Source: Oscillospiraceae bacterium (lineage in GTDB: Bacteria > Bacillota > Clostridia > Oscillospirales > Oscillospiraceae). From it: 56,583 nucleotides of DNA. Positions within the stretch are counted from its first letter, which is position 1; each line of letters starts with the position of its first letter. Under the pieces are notes generated by a model. It saw only the letters and a program-made list of their open reading frames with translations. It made no database searches and was not told where the DNA came from. The position numbers and the translations under genes were made by a program. Positions 26,371 through 33,859 of this stretch are shown here, piece after piece. The stretch spans positions 1 through 56,583 of the forward strand of contig JAFUFT010000008.1 in the NCBI GenBank assembly GCA_017469795.1. Reading direction: 5' to 3'.

Positions 26371-26413
26371 CGCCAACTTGACCCATCCACCTATATAATA
26401 AATGGATTTGGCG
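26371..26413 (-). promoter_or_regulatory. Extended hairpin in the rpsJ-rplC spacer
   Basis: In the 114-nt gap between rpsJ and rplC, the arms CGCCAA/TTGGCG (outer) and ATCCA/TGGAT (inner) form a two-part stem around an AT-rich loop. A second small stem, GTCTCC/GGAGAC, lies just before it on the message (about 26418-26438). Neither has a T-tract. They may mark an RNA control or processing site. This is an inference from symmetry and spacing. Confidence 0.5.
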
Positions 26414-26443
26414 CTGCTGTCTCCGTGGGTTAGGGGAGACAAG

Positions 26444-26755
26444 TTACAGCTTTATCTCAATCTCAACGCCCGCGGGAAGTTCCATGGCCATGAGGGCCTC
26501 GACGCACTTCTGGTTGGGGTTGAGGATATCGATCAGACGCTTGTGAGTCCGGCGCTCAAACTGCTCCCGGCTGTCCTTATACTTATGAACAGCGCGCAGA
26601 ATGGTGACGACCTCTTTCTTGGTGGGCAGAGGAATGGGGCCGGAGACCTGAGCGCCGTTTCGCTTGGCAGTCTCGACGATTTTCTCTGCGCTGGAATCGA
26701 TGATCTGATGATCGTAAGCCTTCAGCCGGATCCGGATCATATCTTGCTTTGCCAT
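26444..26755 (-). CDS. rpsJ: 30S ribosomal protein S10
   Basis: S10 (NusE), 103 residues, also an antitermination factor. Begins [49 protein letters not shown]; ends AGVEIEIKL. First gene of the supercluster, with AAGGAGG 11 nt upstream and a leader of about 260 nt. Upstream genes usual in other Firmicutes (rpsL, rpsG, fusA, tuf) are not next to it. Confidence 0.98.
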   Translation of the reverse strand: MAKQDMIRIRLKAYDHQIIDSSAEKIVETAKRNGAQVSGPIPLPTKKEVVTILRAVHKYKDSREQFERRTHKRLIDILNPNQKCVEALMAMELPAGVEIEIKL

Positions 26756-27015
26756 TGTGGTGTTTCCTCCTTAAAATTCGTATCCAGGTTTCCTGGGTTT
26801 TCTGGGTACGGTGAGTTCGCTGTCCGCTATGCCGTGCGTATCACTCCAGGCCATGGAAAAGACCGGCAGAAAGCCGGCCGTGACCACATCCCCGGCGATA
26901 TACGCCGCGAAGCAGTTCCCTCAGCCGCCCGATCAACGGACATACTCCGCAGAAGTTACCGGATCTCTCCGCAATCTCCTGCATCATCGCAGTTTGCGCC
27001 GCCTATAGCGCGCGC
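26756..27015 (-). promoter_or_regulatory. Long 5' leader of the S10 supercluster
   Basis: About 260 nt of untranslated leader from the predicted start near 27015 to rpsJ. It holds a terminator-like hairpin (26857-26879), a GC-rich middle, and a short CCAGG/CCTGG hairpin near 26788-26800 just before the ribosome site. A 48-codon open frame (26841-26987) lacks a ribosome site, so I do not call it a gene. The leader probably carries feedback control of the operon, which is inferred. Confidence 0.6.
26857..26879 (-). terminator. Candidate attenuator in the S10 leader
   Basis: Minus strand: CCGGC, loop TTTCT, GCCGG, followed by TCTTTT. It lies about 100 nt upstream of the rpsJ start codon and 140 nt after the predicted transcription start. 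The stem is only 5-7 bp, so termination would be partial or conditional. Confidence 0.5.
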
Positions 27016-27021
27016 CTGAAT

Positions 27022-27050
27022 ATAATACACGAAATCCCCCTTGATGTCAA
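27022..27050 (-). promoter_or_regulatory. Strong promoter of the ribosomal supercluster
   Basis: Minus strand: consensus -35 TTGACA at 27045-27050, 17-nt spacer, -10 TATTAT at 27022-27027. The -35 box sits inside the stem-loop that ends the upstream gene. Confidence 0.88.
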
Positions 27051-27059
27051 GGGGGATTT
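27032..27059 (-). terminator. Terminator hairpin overlapping the S10 promoter
   Basis: Perfect 13-bp stem AAATCCCCCTTGA / TCAAGGGGGATTT with a tiny loop, 8 nt after the stop of the YcxB-like gene. The T-tract is short. The hairpin DNA contains the -35 box of the next promoter. Confidence 0.75.
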
Positions 27060-27067
27060 TCATATTT

Positions 27068-27544
27068 TTATTTTTCTCCGCGGACCCACCGGAGCACCTG
27101 CGTCATCTGCTCCTCCGTCATGCATTTCAGAGGCACCAGATTGACGCTTTTCCGGTTGGGGTAGAGCATCAGGGACCGGCTGTCCCGGCGGACCCGCCAA
27201 GTCTTAGACCACAGCACCCGAACCTGTTCCCCGCCCCGGCGGACGGTCCACCCGTCCCGGTCGAACTGATAGGTCAGCTCCATGTTGCTCAGGCCGGACT
27301 GCCGGTAGATCCGGCGGATACTGCTTCGGTAGACCGCCAGCACCGCCGCCACAAGCAGGACAAGCACCAGAGAGCCCGCCATTGGAACCTGAGCTTGTCC
27401 CCGAAATGAAGCGATCAGCACCGCCAGTACCAGCACCGCTACCGCCAGGGAGAACCCCCGCAGAAACTGCCGCCATTTCAGCGACGCAAATTCCTCATAT
27501 CCGATGCCGTGCACCGCGATCGTGATTTCCCGGTTCTTTCCCAT
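27068..27544 (-). CDS. Membrane protein with YcxB-like C-terminal domain
   Basis: About 158 residues. Two hydrophobic helices (about 30-50 and 56-74) are followed by a basic turn RSSIRRIYRQSG and a soluble domain with LTYQFDRDGWTVRRGGEQVRVLWSKTWRVRRDSRSLMLYPN, which resembles the YcxB-like domain. Function is unknown. The start is uncertain: the ATG at 27544 has AGAGG very close to it, and a GTG at 27565 lacks a clear site. It follows proS by 34 nt and ends at the hairpin overlapping the S10 promoter. Confidence 0.65.
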   Translation of the reverse strand: MGKNREITIAVHGIGYEEFASLKWRQFLRGFSLAVAVLVLAVLIASFRGQAQVPMAGSLVLVLLVAAVLAVYRSSIRRIYRQSGLSNMELTYQFDRDGWTVRRGGEQVRVLWSKTWRVRRDSRSLMLYPNRKSVNLVPLKCMTEEQMTQVLRWVRGEK

Positions 27545-27578
27545 GATCCTCTTTTCACTCTTCACTCTTATTTATTAC

Positions 27579-29018
27579 TTAATACGCCACGCCCCAGTAG
27601 ATCATGTGCTTGGCCGGCTTCCCGCAGATGGGACAGGTATCCGCCAGATGCTCCTGAACAAAGGGGATGCACCGAGAGGTCATGCCCGCCTTCTCCTTCA
27701 TGTCCAGTTCACACTGGAGCTCGCCGCACCACATGGTCTTGATGAAGCCGCCCTTCTCCTCCTGGATCTGTTTGGCCTCCTCCAGGGAGAACGCGGGATA
27801 GGTATGGTCGGCCAGATTCTTCGCAGCCCGCTCATACAGGCCCTTGTGCACTTCTTCCAGCAGTCGGACCACTTCGGTCTCCAGCTCCGTCAGGGGCACA
27901 AACACCTTCTCGCCGGAATCCCGGCGGCAGATGCAGCACTGCTCCTTTTCCATATCCTTGGGCCCGATCTCCACCCGGAGCGGCACACCCTTCATCTCAT
28001 ATTCGGCGGCCTTCCATCCCATGGACTGTTCGCTGTCGTCGATCTTCACACGGATGCCGGCAGTCTTCAACCGCTCGTAGAGTCCCTCCGCTGCCGCCAG
28101 CACGCCTTCCTTGTGCATGGCCACGGGGATCACCACCGCCTGGGTGGGCGCGATTCTGGGGGGCAGCACCAGGCCCCGGTTGTCACCGTGGGTCATGATG
28201 AGGCCGCCGATGATGCGGGTAGACAGCCCCCAGGAAGTCTCGTGGGGTGCCTGCAGCTTGTTTTCCTTGTCCGTATAAGAGATGTCAAAGGCTTTGGCAA
28301 AGCCGTCGCCGAAATAGTGGCTGGTGCCGCCCTGAAGGGCTTTCCGGTCGTGCATCATGCACTCGATGGTGTAGGTGCGCTCCGCACCGGCAAACTTTTC
28401 CTTGTCGGTCTTCTGGCCCCGGACCACCGGCATGGCCAGCACGTTCTCGCACAGATCCGCGTAGGTCTCCAGCTGCTGTTCCGTCTCAGCAATGGCCTCC
28501 TCCGCGGTAGCGTGGAGGGTATGGCCCTCCTGCCACAGGAATTCCCGGTGACGCAGGAAAGGACGGGAGGTCTTTTCCCAACGCAGGACGCTGCACCACT
28601 GATTATACAGCAGCGGAAGATCCCGCCAGGAATGGACGATGTGGGACCAGTGGTCGCAGAACAGGGTCTCGGAGGTGGGACGGACGCAGAGCCGTTCCTC
28701 CAGCTTTTCACTGCCGCCGTGGGTGACCCAGGCGCACTCGGGGGCGAAGCCCTCCACATGATCCTTCTCCTTCTGCAGGAGGCTCTCGGGGATCAGCATG
28801 GGCATGGCCACGTTTACATGGCCGGTCTCCTTGAACCGGGCGTCCAGTTCCTTCTGGATATTCTCCCAGATGGCGTAGCCGTAGGGCCGCAGAATGAACA
28901 TGCCCTTGGTGCTGGTATAGTCGATGAGCTCTGCCTTGGTGCACACATCGGTATACCACTTGGCAAAGTCCACTTCCATATCAGTGATCTGCTCCACCTG
29001 TTTCTTCTCTTTTGCCAT
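27579..29018 (-). CDS. proS: Prolyl-tRNA synthetase, archaeal/eukaryotic (type 3) form
   Basis: Charges tRNA-Pro; class II synthetase, 479 residues. It is the short type without the editing insertion found in the bacterial form. Seen: [38 protein letters not shown] at the N-terminus, motif 2 region [12 protein letters not shown], and the zinc-containing C-terminal domain with CCICRRD and [18 protein letters not shown]. The terminal tyrosine matches the type 3 pattern. Promoter at 29066-29094; no T-box leader is visible in the short upstream region. Confidence 0.96.
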   Translation of the reverse strand: MAKEKKQVEQITDMEVDFAKWYTDVCTKAELIDYTSTKGMFILRPYGYAIWENIQKELDARFKETGHVNVAMPMLIPESLLQKEKDHVEGFAPECAWVTHGGSEKLEERLCVRPTSETLFCDHWSHIVHSWRDLPLLYNQWCSVLRWEKTSRPFLRHREFLWQEGHTLHATAEEAIAETEQQLETYADLCENVLAMPVVRGQKTDKEKFAGAERTYTIECMMHDRKALQGGTSHYFGDGFAKAFDISYTDKENKLQAPHETSWGLSTRIIGGLIMTHGDNRGLVLPPRIAPTQAVVIPVAMHKEGVLAAAEGLYERLKTAGIRVKIDDSEQSMGWKAAEYEMKGVPLRVEIGPKDMEKEQCCICRRDSGEKVFVPLTELETEVVRLLEEVHKGLYERAAKNLADHTYPAFSLEEAKQIQEEKGGFIKTMWCGELQCELDMKEKAGMTSRCIPFVQEHLADTCPICGKPAKHMIYWGVAY

Positions 29019-29065
29019 TGTATTTCATCCTTTCGCGGCCCGGGGCCGTTCGTCTCGTACCGCTT

Positions 29066-29094
29066 ATATTAGCATACTTTCCCCGCTGCTTCAA
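29066..29094 (-). promoter_or_regulatory. Promoter of proS
   Basis: Minus strand: -35 TTGAAG at 29089-29094, 17-nt spacer, -10 TAATAT at 29066-29071, 48 nt before the proS start codon. Confidence 0.65.
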
Positions 29095-29153
29095 GAGCAC
29101 TTTCCCTTTTTTCGCATAGGATGAAGTAGATTTTCCCAAAAAGGAGGCATATC

Positions 29154-29447
29154 ATGCGAAGCTATGAGTTCTATATCAAGCCCGGCCCGGGAGAGCGGGA
29201 CGAGACTGCTGTTCCCCTGCCCCCGCCCCAGGAGGCCCTGATCGCCGGCCATGTGACGGAGGATCGTGGACCGGTGGAGGGCGCGCTGGTACTGCTGACG
29301 GACCAGGAGACCGGCAGCCTCCTCCAGTATACGGTCACCGACGCGCTGGGCCGATTCTGGTTTGGGCCGCTTCAGCCGGACACGCTGTACTTTCTTCGGG
29401 TCCAGAAACCTGACGGTCCCGTGCGGATCGTGGAGCTGTCAAAATAA
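29154..29447 (+). CDS. Small carboxypeptidase-regulatory-like (Ig fold) protein
   Basis: A 97-residue protein. After an N-terminal segment (YEFYIKPGPGERDE) and a short proline stretch, residues about 29-95 read as one CarboxypepD_reg/SpaA-like beta sandwich: AGHVTEDRGPVEGALVLLTDQETGSLLQYTVTDALGRFWFGPLQPDTLYFLRVQ. There is no signal peptide, so it is probably cytosolic or exported by another route. AAGGAGG lies 8 nt before the ATG. It is a single gene convergent with telA. Similar small stand-alone domains occur in Clostridia, but no function is known to me. Confidence 0.8.
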   Translation: MRSYEFYIKPGPGERDETAVPLPPPQEALIAGHVTEDRGPVEGALVLLTDQETGSLLQYTVTDALGRFWFGPLQPDTLYFLRVQKPDGPVRIVELSK

Positions 29448-29450
29448 AGG

Positions 29451-29473
29451 CGGGAGCGGCGATGCCGCTCCCG
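29451..29473. terminator. Terminator between convergent genes
   Basis: Stem CGGGAGCGGC / GCCGCTCCCG with a 3-nt loop. On the minus strand it is followed by CCTTTATTTT, so it mainly ends telA; it may also mark the end of the plus-strand gene. Confidence 0.8.
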
Positions 29474-29488
29474 TCAATGGGTTCCGGT

Positions 29489-30628
29489 TCAGTTGCGGAC
29501 CTCCAAAAGCTTCTGCTTCAGTTCGCCCTCGATGCGCCGCAGCTCCACCTCGGCCTCCTGCCGTCTCTGACGGCCGTCCGCCTGGATCTGCACCACTTCA
29601 TCCAGCGTGGAGATCAGCTGCTGGTTGGTGTGCTGAAGGGTCTCGATGTCCACGATCCCCCGCTCGGACTCCTTGGCGGTCTCCACCGTGGCCACCTTCA
29701 GCATATCTGCGTTCTTCTTCAGGAGCTCGTTGGTCATATCGGTGACCGCCCGCTGAGCCTCCATCGCCTGCTTGGAATGGGTAATGCCCAGCGCCAGGAC
29801 CATCTGGCTCTTCCACAGGGGGATGGTGTTGACCAGGGAAGTCTGGATCTTCTCTGTCATGAGCGTATCGTTGTTCTGGATCATGCGGATCTGGGGACCC
29901 ATCTGGATGGAGATCTGCCGGGTCAGCTTCAGATCATGGAGCTTCTTCTCGAACCGGTCGCACATGGCGGCGTAGTCGTTTGCTTTCTGAGCGTCCTCCG
30001 GCAGGCCGGTGGCCTTGGCGTGGTCATAGAGCTCCTGCAGGGTGGTGGCACGCTCCTGCGCCAGCTTTTTTTCACCGGCCAGGATGTACATGGTCAGCTG
30101 CTTGAAATAGTCCAGATTTTTGTCGTACATCTGATCGAGCAGCGCGATGTCCTTCATCAGCACCACCTGGTGCCCCTCCAGCTGCTCGGCGATCTTATCC
30201 ACATTGGCCTCGGCCTTGTCATAGCGGGTCCGCAGGGTCTGGAGATTGGTGGACGCCTTCTTGAATACGCCCAGCAGGCCCTTCTTCTCCTCCTCCGCGG
30301 GGGAGAATCCCTTCAACTCCGCCACCAGGGAAGTCACCATGTCGCCCAGCTCGCCCATATCCTTGGTCCGGACAGAGTTCAGCGTTGCGCCGGAGAAATC
30401 GGCAATATTTTTCTGCGCGGCGGCGCCGTACTGCAGCACCAGACCCGTATTGGTCAGGTCGATCTTATCCGCAAAATCCAGCACCACTTTCTGCTCCGCC
30501 GGCGTCAGCGCGGACAGATCCGGGCCGGCCTCCGGGGCGGGCTTGGGTTCTTCCGGCACGACCAGCTCCACCTCGGGAGCGGCGGTCAGATCAGGGGTCA
30601 AAGTCAGTTCGGGAATCTTTTCATCCAT
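29489..30628 (-). CDS. telA: TelA-family toxic anion resistance protein
   Basis: A 379-residue TelA family protein, cytosolic and mainly alpha-helical with long coiled-coil-like helices. The N-terminal 40 residues are acidic and proline-rich. The core has LSALTPAEQKVVLDFADKIDLTNTGLVLQYG and later LTRQISIQMGPQIRMIQNNDTLMTEKIQTSLVNTIPLWKSQMVLALG, the most conserved part of the family. TelA proteins are linked to tellurite and envelope stress, with an unclear biochemical role. No terC/terD genes are nearby, so it stands alone. It has its own strong promoter and terminator; the ATG is preceded by AAGGAGA. Confidence 0.93.
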   Translation of the reverse strand: MDEKIPELTLTPDLTAAPEVELVVPEEPKPAPEAGPDLSALTPAEQKVVLDFADKIDLTNTGLVLQYGAAAQKNIADFSGATLNSVRTKDMGELGDMVTSLVAELKGFSPAEEEKKGLLGVFKKASTNLQTLRTRYDKAEANVDKIAEQLEGHQVVLMKDIALLDQMYDKNLDYFKQLTMYILAGEKKLAQERATTLQELYDHAKATGLPEDAQKANDYAAMCDRFEKKLHDLKLTRQISIQMGPQIRMIQNNDTLMTEKIQTSLVNTIPLWKSQMVLALGITHSKQAMEAQRAVTDMTNELLKKNADMLKVATVETAKESERGIVDIETLQHTNQQLISTLDEVVQIQADGRQRRQEAEVELRRIEGELKQKLLEVRN

Positions 30629-30750
30629 GGCGATCTCTCCTTTATTGTTTTCGTGTCCGTTGGATGGATCGGAAGCCCTCCGAAATAGTAACTTTCAGTT
30701 ACATGTTCAGCAGTCTTTCGATTCAATCACATTCACCTTTTATTGTGTTC

Positions 30751-30779
30751 ATTGTACCGCATTCCGGTTATCCTGTCAA
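30751..30779 (-). promoter_or_regulatory. Promoter of telA
   Basis: Minus strand: -35 TTGACA at 30774-30779, 17-nt spacer, -10 TACAAT at 30751-30756. The leader to telA is about 115 nt and contains a short inverted repeat AACTGAAAGTT (about 30689-30699). Confidence 0.85.
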
Positions 30780-30797
30780 GAATAATCGGCCTGCAAG

Positions 30798-30826
30798 TTG
30801 ACACGCCCCGAAAAACATACTATTAT
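30798..30826 (+). promoter_or_regulatory. Promoter of ilvA-rpe
   Basis: Plus strand: -35 TTGACA at 30798-30803, 17-nt spacer, -10 TATTAT at 30821-30826. Its -35 is only 19 nt from the -35 of the divergent telA promoter. Confidence 0.87.
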
Positions 30827-30871
30827 ATATAAACCGTCTAAAACAGTCATGGAAAAGAGGTTCTTCCATTC

Positions 30872-32092
30872 ATGCTTACACTGACCGAATTCCGCCAGGC
30901 CAGGGATCTCCTGTCCGGCATTCTTGCTGACACCAGTCTGGTGTACAGTCCGCATTTTTCTAAGCAGTGCGGTGCCAACGTCTACCTCAAGCCAGAGAAC
31001 ATGCAGGTCACCGGCGCCTACAAGGTCCGGGGCGCCTGCTTCAAGATCTCCACGCTGACCGAGGAGGAAAAATCCCGGGGACTGGTCACCGCCTCCGCCG
31101 GCAATCACGCTCAGGGCGTGGCCTTTGCCGCCCAGCGCGCCGGCGTACCCGCCACTATTGTTATGCCCACCACCACGCCCCTGGTAAAGGTCAACAACAC
31201 CAAGGACTACGGTGCCACCGTCCTCATGGAGGGCAGCTGCTTTGACGAATCCGCCGCAGTGGCCGCCCGTCTCTCTGAGGAGCAGGGCCTGACCTATATC
31301 CATCCCTTCAACGATCTCACCGTGGCCACCGGCCAGGGAACCATCGCCTATGAGATCTTCAAAGATCTGCCGGACGTGGACATGATCCTGGTGCCCATTG
31401 GCGGCGGCGGACTGGCCGCGGGCGTGGCGACGCTGACCAAGCTGCTCAACCCAAACGTCAAGGTATACGGCGTTGAGCCGGACGGCGCCGCCTCCATGAA
31501 GGCTGCGCTGGAGCAGGGCGGCCCTGTGACGCTGCCCACAGTCAACACCATCGCCGACGGTGTGGCGGTGAAAACCGTTGGGGACAAGGTCTTCCCCTAT
31601 GTCCAGAAGAATCTGGACGGGATCATCACCATCAGCGACGACGAGCTGGTGGAGACCTTCCTGGATATGATGGAAAAACACAAGATGGTGGTGGAGAACT
31701 CCGGCCTTCTGACCGTAGCCGCCCTGCGCCATTTGGACTGCAGGGGCAAATTCGTGGTTCCCATCCTCAGCGGGGGCAACATGGACGTGATCACCATGAG
31801 CTCCCTGATCCAGCACGGTCTGATCCACCGGGGCCGGGTATTCACTTTCTCGGTGATGCTTCCCGATCAGCCCGGCGAGCTGCTGAACATCGCCCGGATC
31901 GTTGCCGAGCAGCAAGGCAACATCATCAAGCTCGAGCACAACCAATTCGTCTCCATAAACCGTCAGGCGGAGGTGGAGCTCCGGGTAACGCTGGAGGCCT
32001 TCGGCAACGACCATAAGAACGCCATTGTGCAGGCCATGGAGGATCAGGGCTATACCGTCCGGATCGTACCGGCCACCGCCACATTCGGATAA
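30872..32092 (+). CDS. ilvA: Threonine ammonia-lyase (threonine dehydratase)
   Basis: PLP enzyme that converts threonine to 2-oxobutanoate and ammonia, 406 residues. PLP lysine Lys51 in TGAYKVRGA; PLP-phosphate site SAGNHAQG (about 74-81); glycine loop PIGGGGLAAG. A single ACT domain occupies about 325-406 (MLPDQPGELLNIARIVAEQQGNIIKLEHNQ), typical of the 400-residue form. It could serve isoleucine synthesis or threonine breakdown; no other ilv genes are near, so the catabolic reading is as likely. Cotranscribed with rpe, 24 nt downstream. Confidence 0.95.
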   Translation: MLTLTEFRQARDLLSGILADTSLVYSPHFSKQCGANVYLKPENMQVTGAYKVRGACFKISTLTEEEKSRGLVTASAGNHAQGVAFAAQRAGVPATIVMPTTTPLVKVNNTKDYGATVLMEGSCFDESAAVAARLSEEQGLTYIHPFNDLTVATGQGTIAYEIFKDLPDVDMILVPIGGGGLAAGVATLTKLLNPNVKVYGVEPDGAASMKAALEQGGPVTLPTVNTIADGVAVKTVGDKVFPYVQKNLDGIITISDDELVETFLDMMEKHKMVVENSGLLTVAALRHLDCRGKFVVPILSGGNMDVITMSSLIQHGLIHRGRVFTFSVMLPDQPGELLNIARIVAEQQGNIIKLEHNQFVSINRQAEVELRVTLEAFGNDHKNAIVQAMEDQGYTVRIVPATATFG

Positions 32093-32116
32093 TCGGATCA
32101 TCAGGAGGATTCTATC

Positions 32117-32773
32117 ATGCAGAAAGTCGCACCTTCCATTCTGTCCGCGGATTTCGTCAACCTGGAACGGGACATCCGCCATGTAGCCGAGGCCGGCGCG
32201 GACTATATCCATATCGACGTCATGGACGGCATTTTTGTGCCCAACATCACCATCGGCATTCCCGTGGTGGCCGCCATCCGGAAAATCACTGATCTGCCGC
32301 TGGACGTACATCTGATGATCGACCGTCCGCTCCGGTATGTGGAGCGGTTCTGCGATGCCGGCGCGGATATTCTGACCATTCATGCGGAGGCGGATACGGA
32401 GGAGCACAATCTGGAGGCACTCCGGCTGATCCGTGAAAAGGGCGTCCGGGCGGCGGTTTCCATCAAGCCGAACACGCCGGTGCAGGCGCTCGATCCCTAT
32501 ATGGATCTCATGGATATGATCCTGATCATGACGGTGGAGCCGGGCTTCGGCGGCCAGAAATTCATGGAGAACATGATGCCCAAGGTCCGCGCTCTGCGGA
32601 AGATCATTGACGTGCGCAGCCCCGGCACGGAGCTGGAGGTGGACGGCGGTGTCAATCCGGAGACCGCCCGGATCTGCGTGGAGGCAGGCGCCAACGTCCT
32701 GGTGGCCGGCTCTGCCCTCTTCAAAGCGCCGGATACCGCCGCCTTTATCGAACAGCTTCATCAGCTTATATAA
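32117..32773 (+). CDS. rpe: Ribulose-phosphate 3-epimerase
   Basis: Interconverts ribulose 5-phosphate and xylulose 5-phosphate in the pentose phosphate pathway. 218 residues, standard. Diagnostic blocks: PSILSADF, HIDVMDGIFVPN, LDVHLMIDRP, MTVEPGFGGQKF and DGGVNPETA; metal and catalytic residues (His, Asp) are present. AGGAGG lies 8 nt before the ATG. Second gene of the ilvA transcript, closed by a terminator. Confidence 0.97.
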   Translation: MQKVAPSILSADFVNLERDIRHVAEAGADYIHIDVMDGIFVPNITIGIPVVAAIRKITDLPLDVHLMIDRPLRYVERFCDAGADILTIHAEADTEEHNLEALRLIREKGVRAAVSIKPNTPVQALDPYMDLMDMILIMTVEPGFGGQKFMENMMPKVRALRKIIDVRSPGTELEVDGGVNPETARICVEAGANVLVAGSALFKAPDTAAFIEQLHQLI

Positions 32774-32789
32774 CTTATCAGCTTGTATA

Positions 32790-32823
32790 ACAGAGTGCGG
32801 GGCCTTCGCCCGCACTCTGTTTG
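32790..32823 (+). terminator. Terminator after rpe
   Basis: Stem ACAGAGTGCGGG / CCCGCACTCTGT with a 7-nt loop followed by TTG and further T-rich sequence, 17 nt after the rpe stop. Confidence 0.85.
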
Positions 32824-32877
32824 TCGAATCAGAAAGATTTTTGTCTATCTTTTGTTACACTTTTTTCATTTTTAGTC

Positions 32878-32906
32878 TGTTCAAACCGGGTTTCTTGTGC
32901 TATAAT
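32878..32906 (+). promoter_or_regulatory. Extended -10 promoter of the lipoprotein gene
   Basis: Perfect -10 TATAAT at 32901-32906 preceded by TGC (extended -10), with a weak -35 TGTTCA at 32878-32883. Confidence 0.75.
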
Positions 32907-32949
32907 CCTACCATACCTTTATGCATCACCTTGGAAAGGAGCGGTCTTT

Positions 32950-33675
32950 ATGAAAAAGTTTCATGTTGCGGTTCTGATTCTGGCAGTCCTGACCGCGCTG
33001 CTGCTGTGCGCCTGCGGAGACACCTCTGCGGTATCCTCCGCCCCGGACGGAATTGAAGTCTTCGGTTTTCAGATTGATCCCTCTGCCCAGCCCTCTATGG
33101 GTCAGACAGTTCCCGGCGGAGAGAACCCGCCTGCCGCGGTCTCTCAGGACGCTCCTGTGACCTCCACGGGAATCGTGATCGAAGGAGATATGGCGACCTC
33201 GATCCAGCCGTCTCCCTCTCCCAGTTCGGCCCCAGTCACCACGCGGCCCGCTTCTCCCTCTCAAACTGCCGCTCCCGTTACGAGGACTCCGGCCAGCGCT
33301 GCGCCGGCTGTCTCCCCGGACACCCCCGTTTCCCCGGGTGCGTCCGCTTCCCCTAACACTTCCCCGCGCCCCAGCGGCTCCGATACCCCGGTCAGCGCTG
33401 TGCCCTCCGGCTCCGACGAGCCTGTGAGCAGTCCCGCCATTTCCCCTCCGGCTCCGGCCTCCACGGCAACCATTTCCGATGCCAGCGCCTATGTAGGAAA
33501 ATCCCTCTCCTCTCTGATTGCGGAACTGGGCTACCCTTACAGCTCCGACTACGAGGATGTGGTCGAGGGCGACCCCGATACAGATCGAATCGGCACACTG
33601 TACTTTGATGGCTTCATCGTGACCACGCTTCGCACCACAGAGGACGAAACTGTCACCGCCGTAGTTCCCAACTGA
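32950..33675 (+). CDS. Lipoprotein with Pro/Ser/Thr-rich stalk
   Basis: Predicted lipoprotein of 241 residues: signal with two lysines, hydrophobic run and lipobox LCAC (Cys22). Residues about 45-175 are a low-complexity stalk rich in Pro, Ser, Thr and Ala, the kind that spans the cell wall. The last 65 residues form a small domain starting DASAYVGKSLSSLIAELGYP and ending with beta strands (LYFDGFIVTTLRTTEDETVTAVV). Its layout is like BLIP- or SmpA-type small domains, but I do not assign a family. GGAAAGGAG lies 7 nt before the ATG. Single gene with its own promoter and terminator. Function unknown. Confidence 0.78.
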   Translation: MKKFHVAVLILAVLTALLLCACGDTSAVSSAPDGIEVFGFQIDPSAQPSMGQTVPGGENPPAAVSQDAPVTSTGIVIEGDMATSIQPSPSPSSAPVTTRPASPSQTAAPVTRTPASAAPAVSPDTPVSPGASASPNTSPRPSGSDTPVSAVPSGSDEPVSSPAISPPAPASTATISDASAYVGKSLSSLIAELGYPYSSDYEDVVEGDPDTDRIGTLYFDGFIVTTLRTTEDETVTAVVPN

Positions 33676-33680
33676 ATGCA

Positions 33681-33714
33681 AAGGCGTCCGGAGAATCCTC
33701 CGGACGCCTTTTTT
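33681..33714 (+). terminator. Terminator of the lipoprotein gene
   Basis: Stem AAGGCGTCCGGAG / CTCCGGACGCCTT with loop AATC, then a run of T, 5 nt after the stop codon. Confidence 0.92.
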
Positions 33715-33762
33715 CAGGGCACATACGGATGAAAAACCAATCAAATCGGCCCCTTTCATTTC

Positions 33763-33791
33763 TTGCCTTTTTCCTCTTTAGACTGTATACT
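33763..33791 (+). promoter_or_regulatory. Promoter of the beta-helix/PGG protein gene
   Basis: -35 TTGCCT at 33763-33768, 17-nt spacer, -10 TATACT at 33786-33791; leader about 60 nt with AAAGGAGA before the ATG. Confidence 0.72.
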
Positions 33792-33859
33792 AAATACTGT
33801 TAGAAGTCGTAACGGCTTCTGCCGGCTCCGCCGGAATCTAAACGTAAAGGAGAATCCTC

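Noticed and set aside
26841..26987. A 48-codon open frame in the S10 leader, a possible leader peptide
   Set aside because: No Shine-Dalgarno sequence before its ATG, and the sequence ends next to the candidate attenuator without a codon run that would suggest a control peptide.
29019..29153. Possible T-box leader before proS
   Set aside because: The predicted leader is under 60 nt, and I find no T-box sequence or terminator pair.
29489..30628. A tellurite-resistance island around telA
   Set aside because: No terB, terC, terD or terZ genes nearby; the neighbours are metabolic genes.
30776..32815. A 679-codon minus-strand frame opposite ilvA and rpe
   Set aside because: Crosses the ilvA promoter and the rpe terminator and matches the antisense composition pattern; both sense genes are certain.
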